DNA from: an uncultured Burkholderiales bacterium | GTDB lineage: Bacteria > Pseudomonadota > Gammaproteobacteria > Burkholderiales > Burkholderiaceae_C | Direction of reading: 5' to 3' | Length of the DNA stretch: 64,000 bases | Assembly (NCBI GenBank): GCA_903876885.1 | Contig: CAIRBP010000032.1 | Location: forward strand, 1 to 64,000 | Part shown: positions 55,457 to 63,264 of the stretch, piece by piece | Layout: every line of letters starts with the position of its first letter | How positions within the stretch are numbered: the first letter of the stretch is position 1 | The notes under the pieces: generated by a model | Told to the model about the DNA's origin: nothing | The model's input: the letters and a program-made list of their open reading frames with translations, nothing else | Databases searched by the model: none | Position numbers and translations under genes: made by a program

Positions 55457-55550
55457 GACGGGCCTTCCCGCATGGTCTAGCAGCCAACCGGGTCAGGTGG
55501 GGAACCAAGCAGCCCTAACTGTAAAGCCAGTGCCGGGGTCAAGGCTCGTC
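55457..55550 (+). ncRNA. ffs: 4.5S RNA (small bacterial SRP RNA)
   Basis: A 94-nt RNA gene divergent from dnaX. The closing stem is GACGGGCCTT at 55457-55466 with AAGGCTCGTC at 55541-55550. The apical SRP signature is AGCAGCCAACCGGGTCAGGTGGGGAACC..AGCAGCCC, with GGTCAGG and the GGAA tetraloop-type hairpin and asymmetric AGCAG loop bound by Ffh. Location next to dnaX is the usual one. Confidence 0.93.
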
Positions 55551-55573
55551 AATTTACACCCCTAGACGTTGTG

Positions 55574-57211
55574 TCAAAATAATTTCAACGCGCTGAGATA
55601 AGTTTTATAACAGCCCCATGCCAACGGGACTGCAATTAGCGCCCAGTAAAACACGAGCCGACTCAGAGTTGATTCGTTGCCTTTTGGAGTATGTTGCTCG
55701 GCAGCGGAAACGCTGAGTCTAGCTTGGGCGATTTGTTTTTCTCGTGTTAGCTCCTCATCTGTCATGAACCATTTTTCATCGACAGGCCTAATGAGTAGAT
55801 TACAAATGAGTCCGATAACTAGCATGCCAACGAGTATGTACATCGTTTGGTTATAGACCTGCGCTTTGGGCAACCCCAAACTAAGCTGGTAGTCCCTCAT
55901 GTAGGTAACCACATAGGGACCTAAAACACCTGCTGTAGACCAAGCCGTCAAGAGTCTGCCGTGGATAGCCCCAACCATTTGAGTTCCAAACAAATCTGCC
56001 AGATAAGCGGGGACGGTCGCAAAGCCTCCTCCGTACATACTCAAGATGATGCAAAATGCACCTACAAAAAAGGGAAGACTCAAAGAGTTAGCGCTGCTAG
56101 GAACACTGAAATAAAGTAGTCCACCTAGTACAAAAAACACACTGTACGTTAAACGCCGTCCTAATGCATCTGAAACACTGGCCCAGATAAAGCGGCCAAT
56201 AATATTGAAGAAACTGATCAAAGCTGTAAATCCAGCAGCTACGCCGGCAATGGCACTCAATTGGGTCTTATCCAACTCGCTAAATTTAAGTGAGTTCCCG
56301 ATCAAATCGCCAGCGAATACTTCTTGGAGCATTGGAGAGGCCATGCTGATTACGCCAATACCCGCACTGACATTCATACACAAGACTCCCCATACCAACC
56401 AAAACTGGGGGATAAACCAAACGTTTTTTACATGGACACTTTTATGGGTGATCATGGACTTTGCAGAGCCATTTTGATCAGGCGTCCATCCTGGAGGAGC
56501 CCAGTCCGCAGCGGGGATGCGGTAACTAAAAGCGCCAATCATCATATAAATAAAATAAATGACACCCAAAATAATAAACGTTTCAACTACGCCCACGCTG
56601 GTCGGTGTCGAGTAAGTCTTCATGAGCATAGCGGCCAACGGAGATCCAATCATCGCGCCACCACCAAAGCCCATAATAGCCATACCGGTTGCCATCCCGC
56701 GTCTATCTGGAAACCATTTAATCAGAGTTGAGACGGGCGAGATGTATCCAATACCAAGACCAATACCCCCGACCACACCGGATCCCAGTAACACGATCCA
56801 AAACTGATGAATGTAGATACCAAAGGCAGAAATAAACATGCCACCGGCCCAACAAACCGCAGAGACGACACCCGCCTTGCGTGGGCCAACTCGCTCAAGC
56901 CATCCACCCCAAACCGCAGCTGACAATCCCAAAAACACAATGCCAACCGTAAAAGCCCAAACCAGAGTTGACACTCTCCAATCACAAGAGGTCGTAAACA
57001 ACTCTTCAAAAAAACCTACATCGGCACCGCATTTAATGGCATCGCTAAGTCCTTTTGAGACGCCAAGTGCTTTAGACAACGGCAACCAAAAAACAGATAG
57101 CCCATAAGCCATACCAATACAAAGATGAATAGCGATTGCAGCTGGGGGAACTAGCCACCGGTTAAAACCGCTACTGGCAACAATTCTTTGTTTATCTAGA
57201 TAACGAAACAT
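55574..57211 (-). CDS. MFS transporter of the oxalate/formate antiporter (OFA) type
   Basis: A 545-residue inner-membrane transporter with 12 predicted spans. The OFA-type features are LCIGMAYGLSVFWLPLSKAL in the first span, GGIGLGIGYISPVSTLIKWF and PDRRGMATGMAIMGFGGGAM in the fourth and fifth. Members exchange oxalate/formate or other monocarboxylates; the substrate is unknown here. The track uses GTG 57232, but ATG 57211 (MFRYLDKQ) has AAGGG seven bases before it and is preferred. It shares an intergenic region with the phosphatase gene on the same strand. Confidence 0.85.
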   Translation of the reverse strand: MFRYLDKQRIVASSGFNRWLVPPAAIAIHLCIGMAYGLSVFWLPLSKALGVSKGLSDAIKCGADVGFFEELFTTSCDWRVSTLVWAFTVGIVFLGLSAAVWGGWLERVGPRKAGVVSAVCWAGGMFISAFGIYIHQFWIVLLGSGVVGGIGLGIGYISPVSTLIKWFPDRRGMATGMAIMGFGGGAMIGSPLAAMLMKTYSTPTSVGVVETFIILGVIYFIYMMIGAFSYRIPAADWAPPGWTPDQNGSAKSMITHKSVHVKNVWFIPQFWLVWGVLCMNVSAGIGVISMASPMLQEVFAGDLIGNSLKFSELDKTQLSAIAGVAAGFTALISFFNIIGRFIWASVSDALGRRLTYSVFFVLGGLLYFSVPSSANSLSLPFFVGAFCIILSMYGGGFATVPAYLADLFGTQMVGAIHGRLLTAWSTAGVLGPYVVTYMRDYQLSLGLPKAQVYNQTMYILVGMLVIGLICNLLIRPVDEKWFMTDEELTREKQIAQARLSVSAAEQHTPKGNESTLSRLVFYWALIAVPLAWGCYKTYLSALKLF

Positions 57212-57305
57212 TGGTGACCCTTGTTGCAGCACATGACGTGCATCTTGCTTACTGTGAAAGACTAACGGTTTTATTCTAAGTCCTTATCAATACCAGGAGA
57301 ATTAA

Positions 57306-57905
57306 CTAATTATTAGTACCAGGACAGACCATAGGAAGTCCATCTAATCCTTCTTTATCAATGGAGAATTTAACGGTTCTTGTCGTGCCCTGCCCCTCGA
57401 GAGTAATTTTGTAGATGGAATCAAAATCTTTATCCCCCCAGTGAGGAACGGTTTGCGCCAGCGCGCTATCAAAGGGCGCGATCAATAACTTTGCAATTGA
57501 GTCAATTTGATGATGCTCCCACGCAATAAAGAACGTAGAGTCCTCGCTGCCCGGCGCCAACAAATAATTTGCCAGTGCCCCGTAGTCACTCAATTTGTAC
57601 CCAAGGTTAACTGGCATCTCTAAGCGGATAGCTGTAGGCTCTAGGGTTGCAAGTGGTCGTATATATGCAAAAAAACCTCCTCTATCGGGCTTTAACTCCG
57701 CTGGATTAGGGGCTAACAGTTCACGCGGTCGTCCGTACCTTGGAATTAATACACTGGGCAAGGCCAAGGCTCGCTGCAACCCTTGACAAGTGAGTTGACC
57801 AAGTCCTGCCTCGGGCTTCTCACCGTGACGAAATAAAAGGACTGTCTCGCTCGAACTAGCCTGAGCGCAATATAAAACAAGAATAATTAATAATATTTTC
57901 TTCAT
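57306..57905 (-). CDS. Secreted histidine phosphatase-like protein
   Basis: The product has a signal peptide (KKILLIILVLYCAQASS) and a histidine phosphatase/phosphoglycerate mutase-type RHG motif (VLLFRHGEKPEAG) near the mature start; a second His, the acid-base site, is in FIAWEHHQIDSIAKLL. Length after processing is about 180. The track starts at 58022, but that includes 39 residues overlapping the umuD promoter; ATG 57905 (MKKIL) is right. Substrate unknown. It is divergent from umuDC. Confidence 0.78.
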   Translation of the reverse strand: MKKILLIILVLYCAQASSSETVLLFRHGEKPEAGLGQLTCQGLQRALALPSVLIPRYGRPRELLAPNPAELKPDRGGFFAYIRPLATLEPTAIRLEMPVNLGYKLSDYGALANYLLAPGSEDSTFFIAWEHHQIDSIAKLLIAPFDSALAQTVPHWGDKDFDSIYKITLEGQGTTRTVKFSIDKEGLDGLPMVCPGTNN

Positions 57906-58003
57906 AAGATCCCATGCATTCGTTAATTTTAGATGATGACATCCGATTTTCAACTCTGTCGCTGACCAATCACACCGAACCGTCCAACCCGACAAATCAC
58001 CGG

Positions 58004-58032
58004 TAGACAGAGAAAAGTGCATGGGCTATACT
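58004..58032 (+). promoter_or_regulatory. Predicted sigma-70 promoter of umuDC
   Basis: TAGACA at 58004-58009, a 17-bp spacer, then TATACT at 58027-58032. Both boxes are close to consensus. The start point would fall near 58039, inside the LexA operator, leaving a leader of about 20 nt. Confidence 0.65.
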
Positions 58033-58036
58033 TAAA

Positions 58037-58056
58037 TACTGTATTTAAAATCAGTA
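58037..58056 (+). promoter_or_regulatory. LexA operator (SOS box) of umuDC
   Basis: TACTGTATTTAAAATCAGTA closely matches the proteobacterial LexA box TACTGTATATATATACAGTA, with CTGT-N8-TCAG in place of CTGT-N8-ACAG. It ends 3 bases before the umuD ATG and covers the predicted transcription start. LexA binding would block the promoter; release occurs in the SOS response. Confidence 0.8.
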
Positions 58057-58059
58057 TTT

Positions 58060-58506
58060 ATGTCGCTATCAACACCCCATTTCCCCGATTCAGAGCCTTT
58101 AGGATTAGATTCCAGTGCTCTCACACTGGACCTATGCGCATGGCCCATCCTTGCAGGTTTCCCGTCGCCCGCAGCAGACCACACTCGAAAGCGAATCGAT
58201 CTCAACGAGCACCTCATACACAACAAAGAGGCGACCTTTCTCTTTAGAGTAAAAGGGGACTCAATGATTGGAGTTGGCATCTACCAAGGAGACATGCTAG
58301 TTGTAGATCGTTCACTAGAGGCTAAGCACAATGACATCGTTATTGCGGTACTTAATAATGAATTCACCGTCAAGCGCCTATACAGACGAGGTGGTGTAGT
58401 CAAACTCATTCCGGAAAACAATCTTTACACACCCATCATTATCAAAAACGGAGAAGAGCTAAGCGTTTGGGGAGTTGTGACGTACAACCTGCATAAGCTT
58501 AATTAG
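58060..58506 (+). CDS. umuD: UmuD-type translesion polymerase accessory protein (S24 peptidase)
   Basis: UmuD is cleaved with RecA help to UmuD', which activates UmuC. The 148-residue protein has the cleavage region PILAGFPSPAADHTRKRIDL (between Ala/Gly), catalytic Ser in RVKGDSMIGVGIYQGDMLVV and Lys in EFTVKRLYRRGG. It begins 3 bases after the LexA box and has no SD; leader translation without SD is implied, or use of a weak start. It is followed by umuC after 1 nt. Confidence 0.93.
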   Translation: MSLSTPHFPDSEPLGLDSSALTLDLCAWPILAGFPSPAADHTRKRIDLNEHLIHNKEATFLFRVKGDSMIGVGIYQGDMLVVDRSLEAKHNDIVIAVLNNEFTVKRLYRRGGVVKLIPENNLYTPIIIKNGEELSVWGVVTYNLHKLN

Positions 58507-58507
58507 T

Positions 58508-59794
58508 ATGGCTATGCAAAGCCCCAAGTCCAGCGTAAAGCAGTTAGCTTTAGTCGATTGCAATAATTTTTATGTCAGTTGTGAGCGAGTCTTTAGACCC
58601 GATCTAATCAATACACCTGTTGTAGCGCTAAGCAATAATGATGGATGCATTGTCTCAAGATCGAACGAGGCAAAAGCGTTGGGAATCAAAATGGGGCAAC
58701 CTTGGTTCGAAATAAAAGCGCTCGCGCAAGAACACGGCGTCTTAGCATTAAGTTCTAACTACGCACTGTATGCAGACATGTCAAACCGAGTTATGAATAT
58801 ACTGCGTGAGTTCGCACCTCTTCAAGAGGTTTACTCTATTGATGAGTCATTTTTAGACCTCACCGGTACCGCAAATTTAAGAGGCGTAAGTTACCAAATA
58901 AAACAAAGAGTCATGCAGTGGGTAGGAATTCCAGTGTGCGTAGGTATAGGTCCAACAAAAACTTTAGCAAAACTCTCCAACCACATCGCAAAGAAACACC
59001 CCAGATCGAAGGGAGTCTTTAACTTCAATGATCTGAGCAACCTTCAAAAAGACTCTCTCTTAGCCAAAATTAGCGTGGACGAAGTATGGGGCGTGGGTAG
59101 ACGATTGAGCGAGCGCCTCGCGGCATATAACGTACGCACAGTTCAAGATTTAAAGTTGGCGCACACCGCAACACTTCGTGCACAGTTTGGGGTTGTAATT
59201 GAAAAAACTCAAAGAGAACTCCGTGAGCAACCCTGCATGGAACTCACTGAGGTCGAACCTGCGAAAAAACAAATTATCTCTAGCCGCTCTTTTGGGGAAA
59301 TGGTGACCGATCTAAACGCCCTCAAAGATGCGCTATCTTTGTTTGTGGCAAATGCCTGTCAAAAATTAAGAGCGCAAAACTCGCACGCCTCAATGATCCA
59401 AGTCTTCTTATCTACTAATCGTTTTAGGCCCGAACTCCCGCAATACAACCCAAGCATCAGCGTACCACTACCCCAACCCACCAACGATACCTTACAGATC
59501 AACAGATGGGTGGATTACTTAGCTGAAAAAATGTTTAAAGACGGCTACCAATACAAAAAAGCCGGCGTCATGTTGAGCGAGATAACTCCGTGTACATATC
59601 TACAAATGGACATGTGGGAGCCTAAATTCCAAGCTGACAACAGCCTTATGCGCGCGCTTGATAAAATAAATAGCCGTTACGGAAGGGGAACTCTAACCGT
59701 ATCGACACAAGGCGCCTACAAAGGCTGGCAAATGAAGCAAGAGAGAAAATCCCCCGACTATACAACTGACTGGAACTCGGTTCCTCTGGCCTAA
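58508..59794 (+). CDS. umuC: DNA polymerase V subunit UmuC
   Basis: A Y-family translesion polymerase of 428 residues. LALVDCNNFYVSCERVFRPD holds the first metal Asp, VYSIDESFLDLTG the catalytic Asp-Glu pair, GVGRRLSERL a HhH motif, and SSRSFGEMVTDLNALKDAL the little-finger start. The C-terminal UmuC-specific extension is present (RPSSS-like end replaced by QERKSPDYTTDWNSVPLA). SOS-induced mutagenic repair is the role known for the family. Operon with umuD. Confidence 0.95.
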   Translation: MAMQSPKSSVKQLALVDCNNFYVSCERVFRPDLINTPVVALSNNDGCIVSRSNEAKALGIKMGQPWFEIKALAQEHGVLALSSNYALYADMSNRVMNILREFAPLQEVYSIDESFLDLTGTANLRGVSYQIKQRVMQWVGIPVCVGIGPTKTLAKLSNHIAKKHPRSKGVFNFNDLSNLQKDSLLAKISVDEVWGVGRRLSERLAAYNVRTVQDLKLAHTATLRAQFGVVIEKTQRELREQPCMELTEVEPAKKQIISSRSFGEMVTDLNALKDALSLFVANACQKLRAQNSHASMIQVFLSTNRFRPELPQYNPSISVPLPQPTNDTLQINRWVDYLAEKMFKDGYQYKKAGVMLSEITPCTYLQMDMWEPKFQADNSLMRALDKINSRYGRGTLTVSTQGAYKGWQMKQERKSPDYTTDWNSVPLA

Positions 59795-59929
59795 ACCACA
59801 TCCGTAATCTAAGATTGAGTGCAAACCCAATACTTAAATCACGAGGGAAAACCCGCCGAATGCAAAGACACCAAATTAATGCTTTCACACTAGAATCAAG
59901 TAGCAAAGCTCTATTCAATTCACCCAACA

Positions 59930-60634
59930 TTGCCCTTGAAGTCAAAGACCAAGACTAGCGCTAACGAGCAGCAAGAATTTAGATCCTCCAACAAACAGGA
60001 GTTGGAGGCTATTTGTGCATGGATCAACACCAATATCAATAGTCCTATTGGTTGGGATGACCTATCGGGACACAGCAAACGCAGTCATAAAGATCTCATT
60101 GAACTATTTAGACAGATCAATACAACGCCAATGGCGTATATCCGCTATGTCAAAGAGACTTTAAAACTTAAAGAGGACATTCAAACAAAGACTTCCAAGG
60201 TTGTAAAAGGTATTGAGCAAACAACAGTTAATGATGCCCCCTTAAAACGTAGCGAATTAATCACTCAGAACCGAATTGCTGCGCAAAACAACCCCTCTAG
60301 GACAAAATTGCCAGCCGTGGAGAAAAAAACTCCAACATTACAAGAATCTATAGAGCCTGTAGTCAATGCCGAGCGAACTTACCAATCGAGAAAAAATGAG
60401 ATTATTCATAAAATTCAATCGATAGATAACAAAGTACAGGTGAATATTGACGGTGATATGGATATGTATGAGAGCGTGAACCATATCATTGTTTTGCGCA
60501 AAGGTGACGAAATCAGAACCGTCGGGCTTAATAAAGATGAATTTTTAAACGTTGGCGATCAGTTCAATATAACTGCATGGCTTCGCATCATAACGGCACT
60601 TAACGAGATCCGCGAGATCCGCGAGATCCGCTAA
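59930..60634 (+). CDS. AraC-like HTH protein with unknown C-terminal domain
   Basis: The 234-residue product starts with a single AraC-type DNA-binding segment: AICAWINTNINSPIGWDDLS, then HSKRSHKDLIELFRQINTTP and MAYIRYVKETLK, in the family's order. A Lys/Thr-rich linker (about 75-155) follows, and then an unrecognised C-terminal domain (VQVNIDGDMDMYESVNHIIV and RKGDEIRTVGLN). The last residues are EIREIREIR, encoded by a three-fold 9-bp repeat. An AraC half without the usual second HTH and with the domain at the N-terminus is uncommon. Start TTG 59930, the first one after stop 59891; there is no ATG. Confidence 0.65.
   Translation: MPLKSKTKTSANEQQEFRSSNKQELEAICAWINTNINSPIGWDDLSGHSKRSHKDLIELFRQINTTPMAYIRYVKETLKLKEDIQTKTSKVVKGIEQTTVNDAPLKRSELITQNRIAAQNNPSRTKLPAVEKKTPTLQESIEPVVNAERTYQSRKNEIIHKIQSIDNKVQVNIDGDMDMYESVNHIIVLRKGDEIRTVGLNKDEFLNVGDQFNITAWLRIITALNEIREIREIR
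60606..60632 (+). repeat. Triple tandem 9-bp repeat at gene end
   Basis: GAGATCCGC occurs three times in a row, encoding EIR three times, directly before the stop codon of the AraC-like gene. Copy number changes would keep the frame. Confidence 0.8.
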
Positions 60635-60655
60635 ATTAGCGTCTACTCCATAAAC

Positions 60656-60681
60656 AAATGGGCCCCTAAAGGGGCCCATTT
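60656..60681. terminator. Bidirectional terminator between AraC-like gene and bactofilin
   Basis: AAATGGGCCCC at 60656-60666 and GGGGCCCATTT at 60671-60681 form a perfect 11-bp stem with TAAA loop. A second small hairpin, CTCCC-TATTGAG-GGGAG followed by TTTT (60695-60715), points to the plus-strand gene. Convergent genes meet here. Confidence 0.75.
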
Positions 60682-60720
60682 AAACGCATTAATTCTCCCT
60701 ATTGAGGGGAGTTTTAGGGT

Positions 60721-61158
60721 TTATTTTTTTGCTGGTTTTTGGATCATGGATCCAGCGAATTTACCACCACGCTCTATCTCCATGTCTGAATACTCTAAGG
60801 TACCAGAGACCATGCCAGAGGAACGGATGTGGAGGTACTCTTCACAATGAATTTCTTTATTAATTTCACCGAGCACATCCATTTCGCGTGCGGTAACGGT
60901 ACCAGTGATTTTGCCTTGCAAACCAACCAGTAAATTGTCAGCCTTGAGCTCCCCGTTAACTGTACCGTGAATTTCGGCCTTCCCAGGTACGGAGAAAGTA
61001 CCCTGAATAACTACACCTTCGCCAATGTAGATGTCTTGCCCTTGCGATCTAGGCTTCCCAGCAGGATTTGCATTAGGGTTGAACGCACTATTGGGATTAG
61101 GATTAGGATTAGGAGCTAAATTTGAATTAGGATTTGGTTTAAAAGTATTGCCGACCAT
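60721..61158 (-). CDS. Bactofilin, polymer-forming cytoskeletal protein
   Basis: The 145-residue protein has an Asn/Pro-repeat N-terminus (NPNSNLAPNPNPNPNSAFNP) and a bactofilin beta-helix: DIYIGEGVVIQGTFSVPGKA, EIHGTVNGELKADNLLVGLQ, GKITGTVTAREMDVLGEINK and SSGMVSGTLEYSDMEIERGG. It resembles standard betaproteobacterial bactofilins more than the one at 41.9 kb. The flexible N-terminal tail comes from GGATTA-type DNA repeats and may vary in length. Confidence 0.92.
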   Translation of the reverse strand: MVGNTFKPNPNSNLAPNPNPNPNSAFNPNANPAGKPRSQGQDIYIGEGVVIQGTFSVPGKAEIHGTVNGELKADNLLVGLQGKITGTVTAREMDVLGEINKEIHCEEYLHIRSSGMVSGTLEYSDMEIERGGKFAGSMIQKPAKK

Positions 61159-61451
61159 AGTAAATGTTTCTCATTTAATCATTTTGTGCATTAATTCTAA
61201 TAGAGAAAGTCCAACCCAACTCCAAATACCGCTTTAAAAGCCCAGAATTCAATCTACAGGCGAGTAAATAGGAGGAGGTTTCCCCAAAAAAGACTGGTTT
61301 AGACCCTAAAACCTGTAACTAAAAAGTCACGAGGCGGATATGCTTCAAAGAATTCAACCTCCATACCACCTAGGACTAGAAGCTCAGCATTTATGAAGAG
61401 TCATAAGCTAGCTTAAAATAAATTAATTAAACCCCAACCCTGGGAAATCTA
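61159..61451. other. 293-bp intergenic region with a possible small ORF
   Basis: Between the divergent bactofilin and PCuAC genes. It has an SD-like GAGGCGG directly before ATG 61340, which opens an 18-codon frame (MLQRIQPPYHLGLEAQHL) ending at 61396. I do not call it a gene. No further structure was seen. Confidence 0.3.
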
Positions 61452-61952
61452 ATGAAAAGCTACATGAATCAAAAATCAAAACTCCCAACAGCCCTACTCG
61501 CTGTCTGCGTAACCTTGCTCACAAGCCTATCGCTTGGAGCACAAGAAGTTAGAGGCTCAAACATTGCTGTATCCGGCGCCTATAGCAAAGCCACTGTTGC
61601 GGGCCAAATGGCTAGTTCAGGCTTTATGAAAATCACATCCACAGGAATTAGTGACCAACTCGTCGGGGTCAGTAGTCAAGTGGCTGGCGAGGTCCAACTA
61701 CACAGCATGAGCATGGAGGGCAACACCATGAAAATGCGGCAAATAAACTCCATTGATATCCCAGCCAATTCAACTGTCGAGCTCACCCCTGGGGGCTTGC
61801 ACTTAATGTTCATGGGACTTAAAACTCAGCTCAAAGTCGGGGACACCGTCAAAATTAAGCTTAAATTTGCCTCTTCTGGGGAAATCGAAGTCAACTTACC
61901 CGTCCAAGCAGTAAGCCCTGATCAGTCCATGCACAACCACATGATGAAATAG
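61452..61952 (+). CDS. PCuAC-type periplasmic copper chaperone
   Basis: The 166-residue protein has a signal peptide (PTALLAVCVTLLTSLSLGA) and the PCuAC copper site H(M)X10MX21HXM: the region VQLHSMSMEGNTMKMRQINS holds the first His and Met residues and PGGLHLMFMGLK the second His-x-Met. Such chaperones deliver Cu(I) to the CuA site of cytochrome oxidase. The Met/His-rich tail MHNHMMK may bind further copper. It stands alone, followed by a terminator. Confidence 0.88.
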   Translation: MKSYMNQKSKLPTALLAVCVTLLTSLSLGAQEVRGSNIAVSGAYSKATVAGQMASSGFMKITSTGISDQLVGVSSQVAGEVQLHSMSMEGNTMKMRQINSIDIPANSTVELTPGGLHLMFMGLKTQLKVGDTVKIKLKFASSGEIEVNLPVQAVSPDQSMHNHMMK

Positions 61953-61988
61953 CACCCTAGACTAAAAGTGAGCTTGAGCTCGACCCAA

Positions 61989-62010
61989 ATGCGTTCGCAT
62001 ATGCTTTTTT
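61989..62010 (+). terminator. Rho-independent terminator after PCuAC gene
   Basis: ATGCGTTCGCAT forms a short stem at 61989-62000, followed by ATGC and six T (62005-62010). The stem is small, so moderate confidence. Confidence 0.5.
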
Positions 62011-62046
62011 AGGTTGATTTTGATTGATTTTTTTATTTTTCTCATG

Positions 62047-62110
62047 TTATTCGGTGTAAATCCGAATAATAATGTGTAGGCTCATCTCAATTATTTTCAT
62101 GATTGAGATG
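62047..62110. promoter_or_regulatory. Two consecutive inverted repeats upstream of 121-aa ORF
   Basis: TTATTCGG-7nt-CCGAATAA (62047-62069) and CATCTCAAT-10nt-ATTGAGATG (62083-62110) are two perfect inverted repeats in the 190-bp gap before the ORF at 62144. TTGAGAT recurs at 62130. They could be operators or RNA hairpins; neither has a U-tail after it. Confidence 0.4.
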
Positions 62111-62143
62111 GTATTCGAAGTGCACTAACTTGAGATTCAAACT

Positions 62144-62509
62144 ATGCTTGATGAGTTCACAAGGCAAAATAGAATTGAAGCTGTCAATTCACTTAAAGAG
62201 TCAATTGTTAACCTAGAGAGCTCTCACGCAACTCTGGAAGTAACGAGCCAAATATTTAAAGAATCTATCGCCAAGGAAAAAGCACTATTTGGCTTAGTAC
62301 TAGAGATGGAGGTTACACCACCCTCTACACCGCTGAGCCAAGACAACACCGCCGAAATGCCTACTGATGTTGGCATCGCCATAGCAGAGTCCGTGGTCCC
62401 CGTAAAGAGCTACCAAAAACAAAAGGAAAGTCTCAGCGAACCTGAAGACTCGGAAGGCATTGAGGGCATTATGTCTACTGAGACAGTACCGACCATAACT
62501 TCAAAATAA
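62144..62509 (+). CDS. Small unknown protein, helical N-terminus
   Basis: I do not recognise this 121-residue protein. The first half is a coiled-coil-like helix (RIEAVNSLKESIVNLESSHA), the second half is acidic and Ser/Pro/Thr-rich (EDSEGIEGIMSTETVPTITS) and presumably unstructured. No signal peptide or membrane span. It is flanked by a terminator and two inverted repeats upstream, so is probably a separate transcription unit. The ATG has no SD. Confidence 0.5.
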   Translation: MLDEFTRQNRIEAVNSLKESIVNLESSHATLEVTSQIFKESIAKEKALFGLVLEMEVTPPSTPLSQDNTAEMPTDVGIAIAESVVPVKSYQKQKESLSEPEDSEGIEGIMSTETVPTITSK

Positions 62510-62542
62510 TAGCCCCCTCAATTCAATCGAAGGCGAGTTAAT

Positions 62543-63199
62543 TTATTCAAGCCGAGGGGAAACTTTCTTCATAACATCTAAGAAGAGTTGAGAGTGCTCA
62601 AAATCGTTCAACCAACTTATTAGTTTTTTAAAGGATTGATTGGTGAACCACTCAACATCTACACGTGCAAACTGACGAATAAAGGGTGCAATTGCAGCGT
62701 CCACCATTCCAAAACGATCGCCACTCAAGAAGCTTCTCTGACTAAGCAGCTGCTCTAATCTAAGCAGAGTATTTAGCGCAAGATCTCTTTGTTTTATAGC
62801 ATTTGCTTGATCTAATCCAAACCTTACCGGATATTTGTATCGATCTAATTGGGACTTGAAGAGCTCATCATTGTTTTGAAGTAATAACTTTGCTTGAGTC
62901 GTATCTTGTAAATCACCGGGCAGCCAGCCTAGCGGGTCATTGCTTCTCAGTGCCCAGTCCATAATCTCTAAACTCTCGTCAATAACTACGCCCTTTTGTT
63001 GGGCGTCTTCGCCTGGCAACCAAAGTACTGGAACAGTGCCCTTTGGAGAAAGGCTCAGCATGTGAGTGGGCTTACTCTTTAATTCCACCTCCCTGTGTTC
63101 GTATTTAATTTGACTGGCATGCAAAGCCAGCCGAGCCCTCATTGCGTATGGACACCTCCTAAATGTGTACAGGACAACGTTTTTGTATTCTTTCGACAT
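62543..63199 (-). CDS. Glutathione S-transferase family protein
   Basis: A 218-residue GST-fold protein. The thioredoxin-like N-terminal domain has LYTFRRCPYAMRARLALHA, in which Cys of CPYA takes the omega-type active-site place, then SPKGTVPVLWL with the cis-Pro for glutathione and ESLEIMDWAL. The helical C-terminal domain has FGMVDAAIAPFIRQFARVDV. Conjugation, reductase or unknown role; the Cys suggests thiol-transferase chemistry. It lies 66 bp downstream of the molybdopterin dehydrogenase gene on the same strand. Confidence 0.86.
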   Translation of the reverse strand: MSKEYKNVVLYTFRRCPYAMRARLALHASQIKYEHREVELKSKPTHMLSLSPKGTVPVLWLPGEDAQQKGVVIDESLEIMDWALRSNDPLGWLPGDLQDTTQAKLLLQNNDELFKSQLDRYKYPVRFGLDQANAIKQRDLALNTLLRLEQLLSQRSFLSGDRFGMVDAAIAPFIRQFARVDVEWFTNQSFKKLISWLNDFEHSQLFLDVMKKVSPRLE

Positions 63200-63264
63200 A
63201 CTTAACTAGGAACGCATTGGTGGCGAGAAAGCGTTTTCAAACAATCGCCTTATCGTAGTTAGTT

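Noticed and set aside
61340-61396. 18-codon ORF MLQRIQPPYHLGLEAQHL with an SD-like GAGGCGG
   Set aside because: Too short and without known relatives or context; kept only as a note in the intergenic entry.
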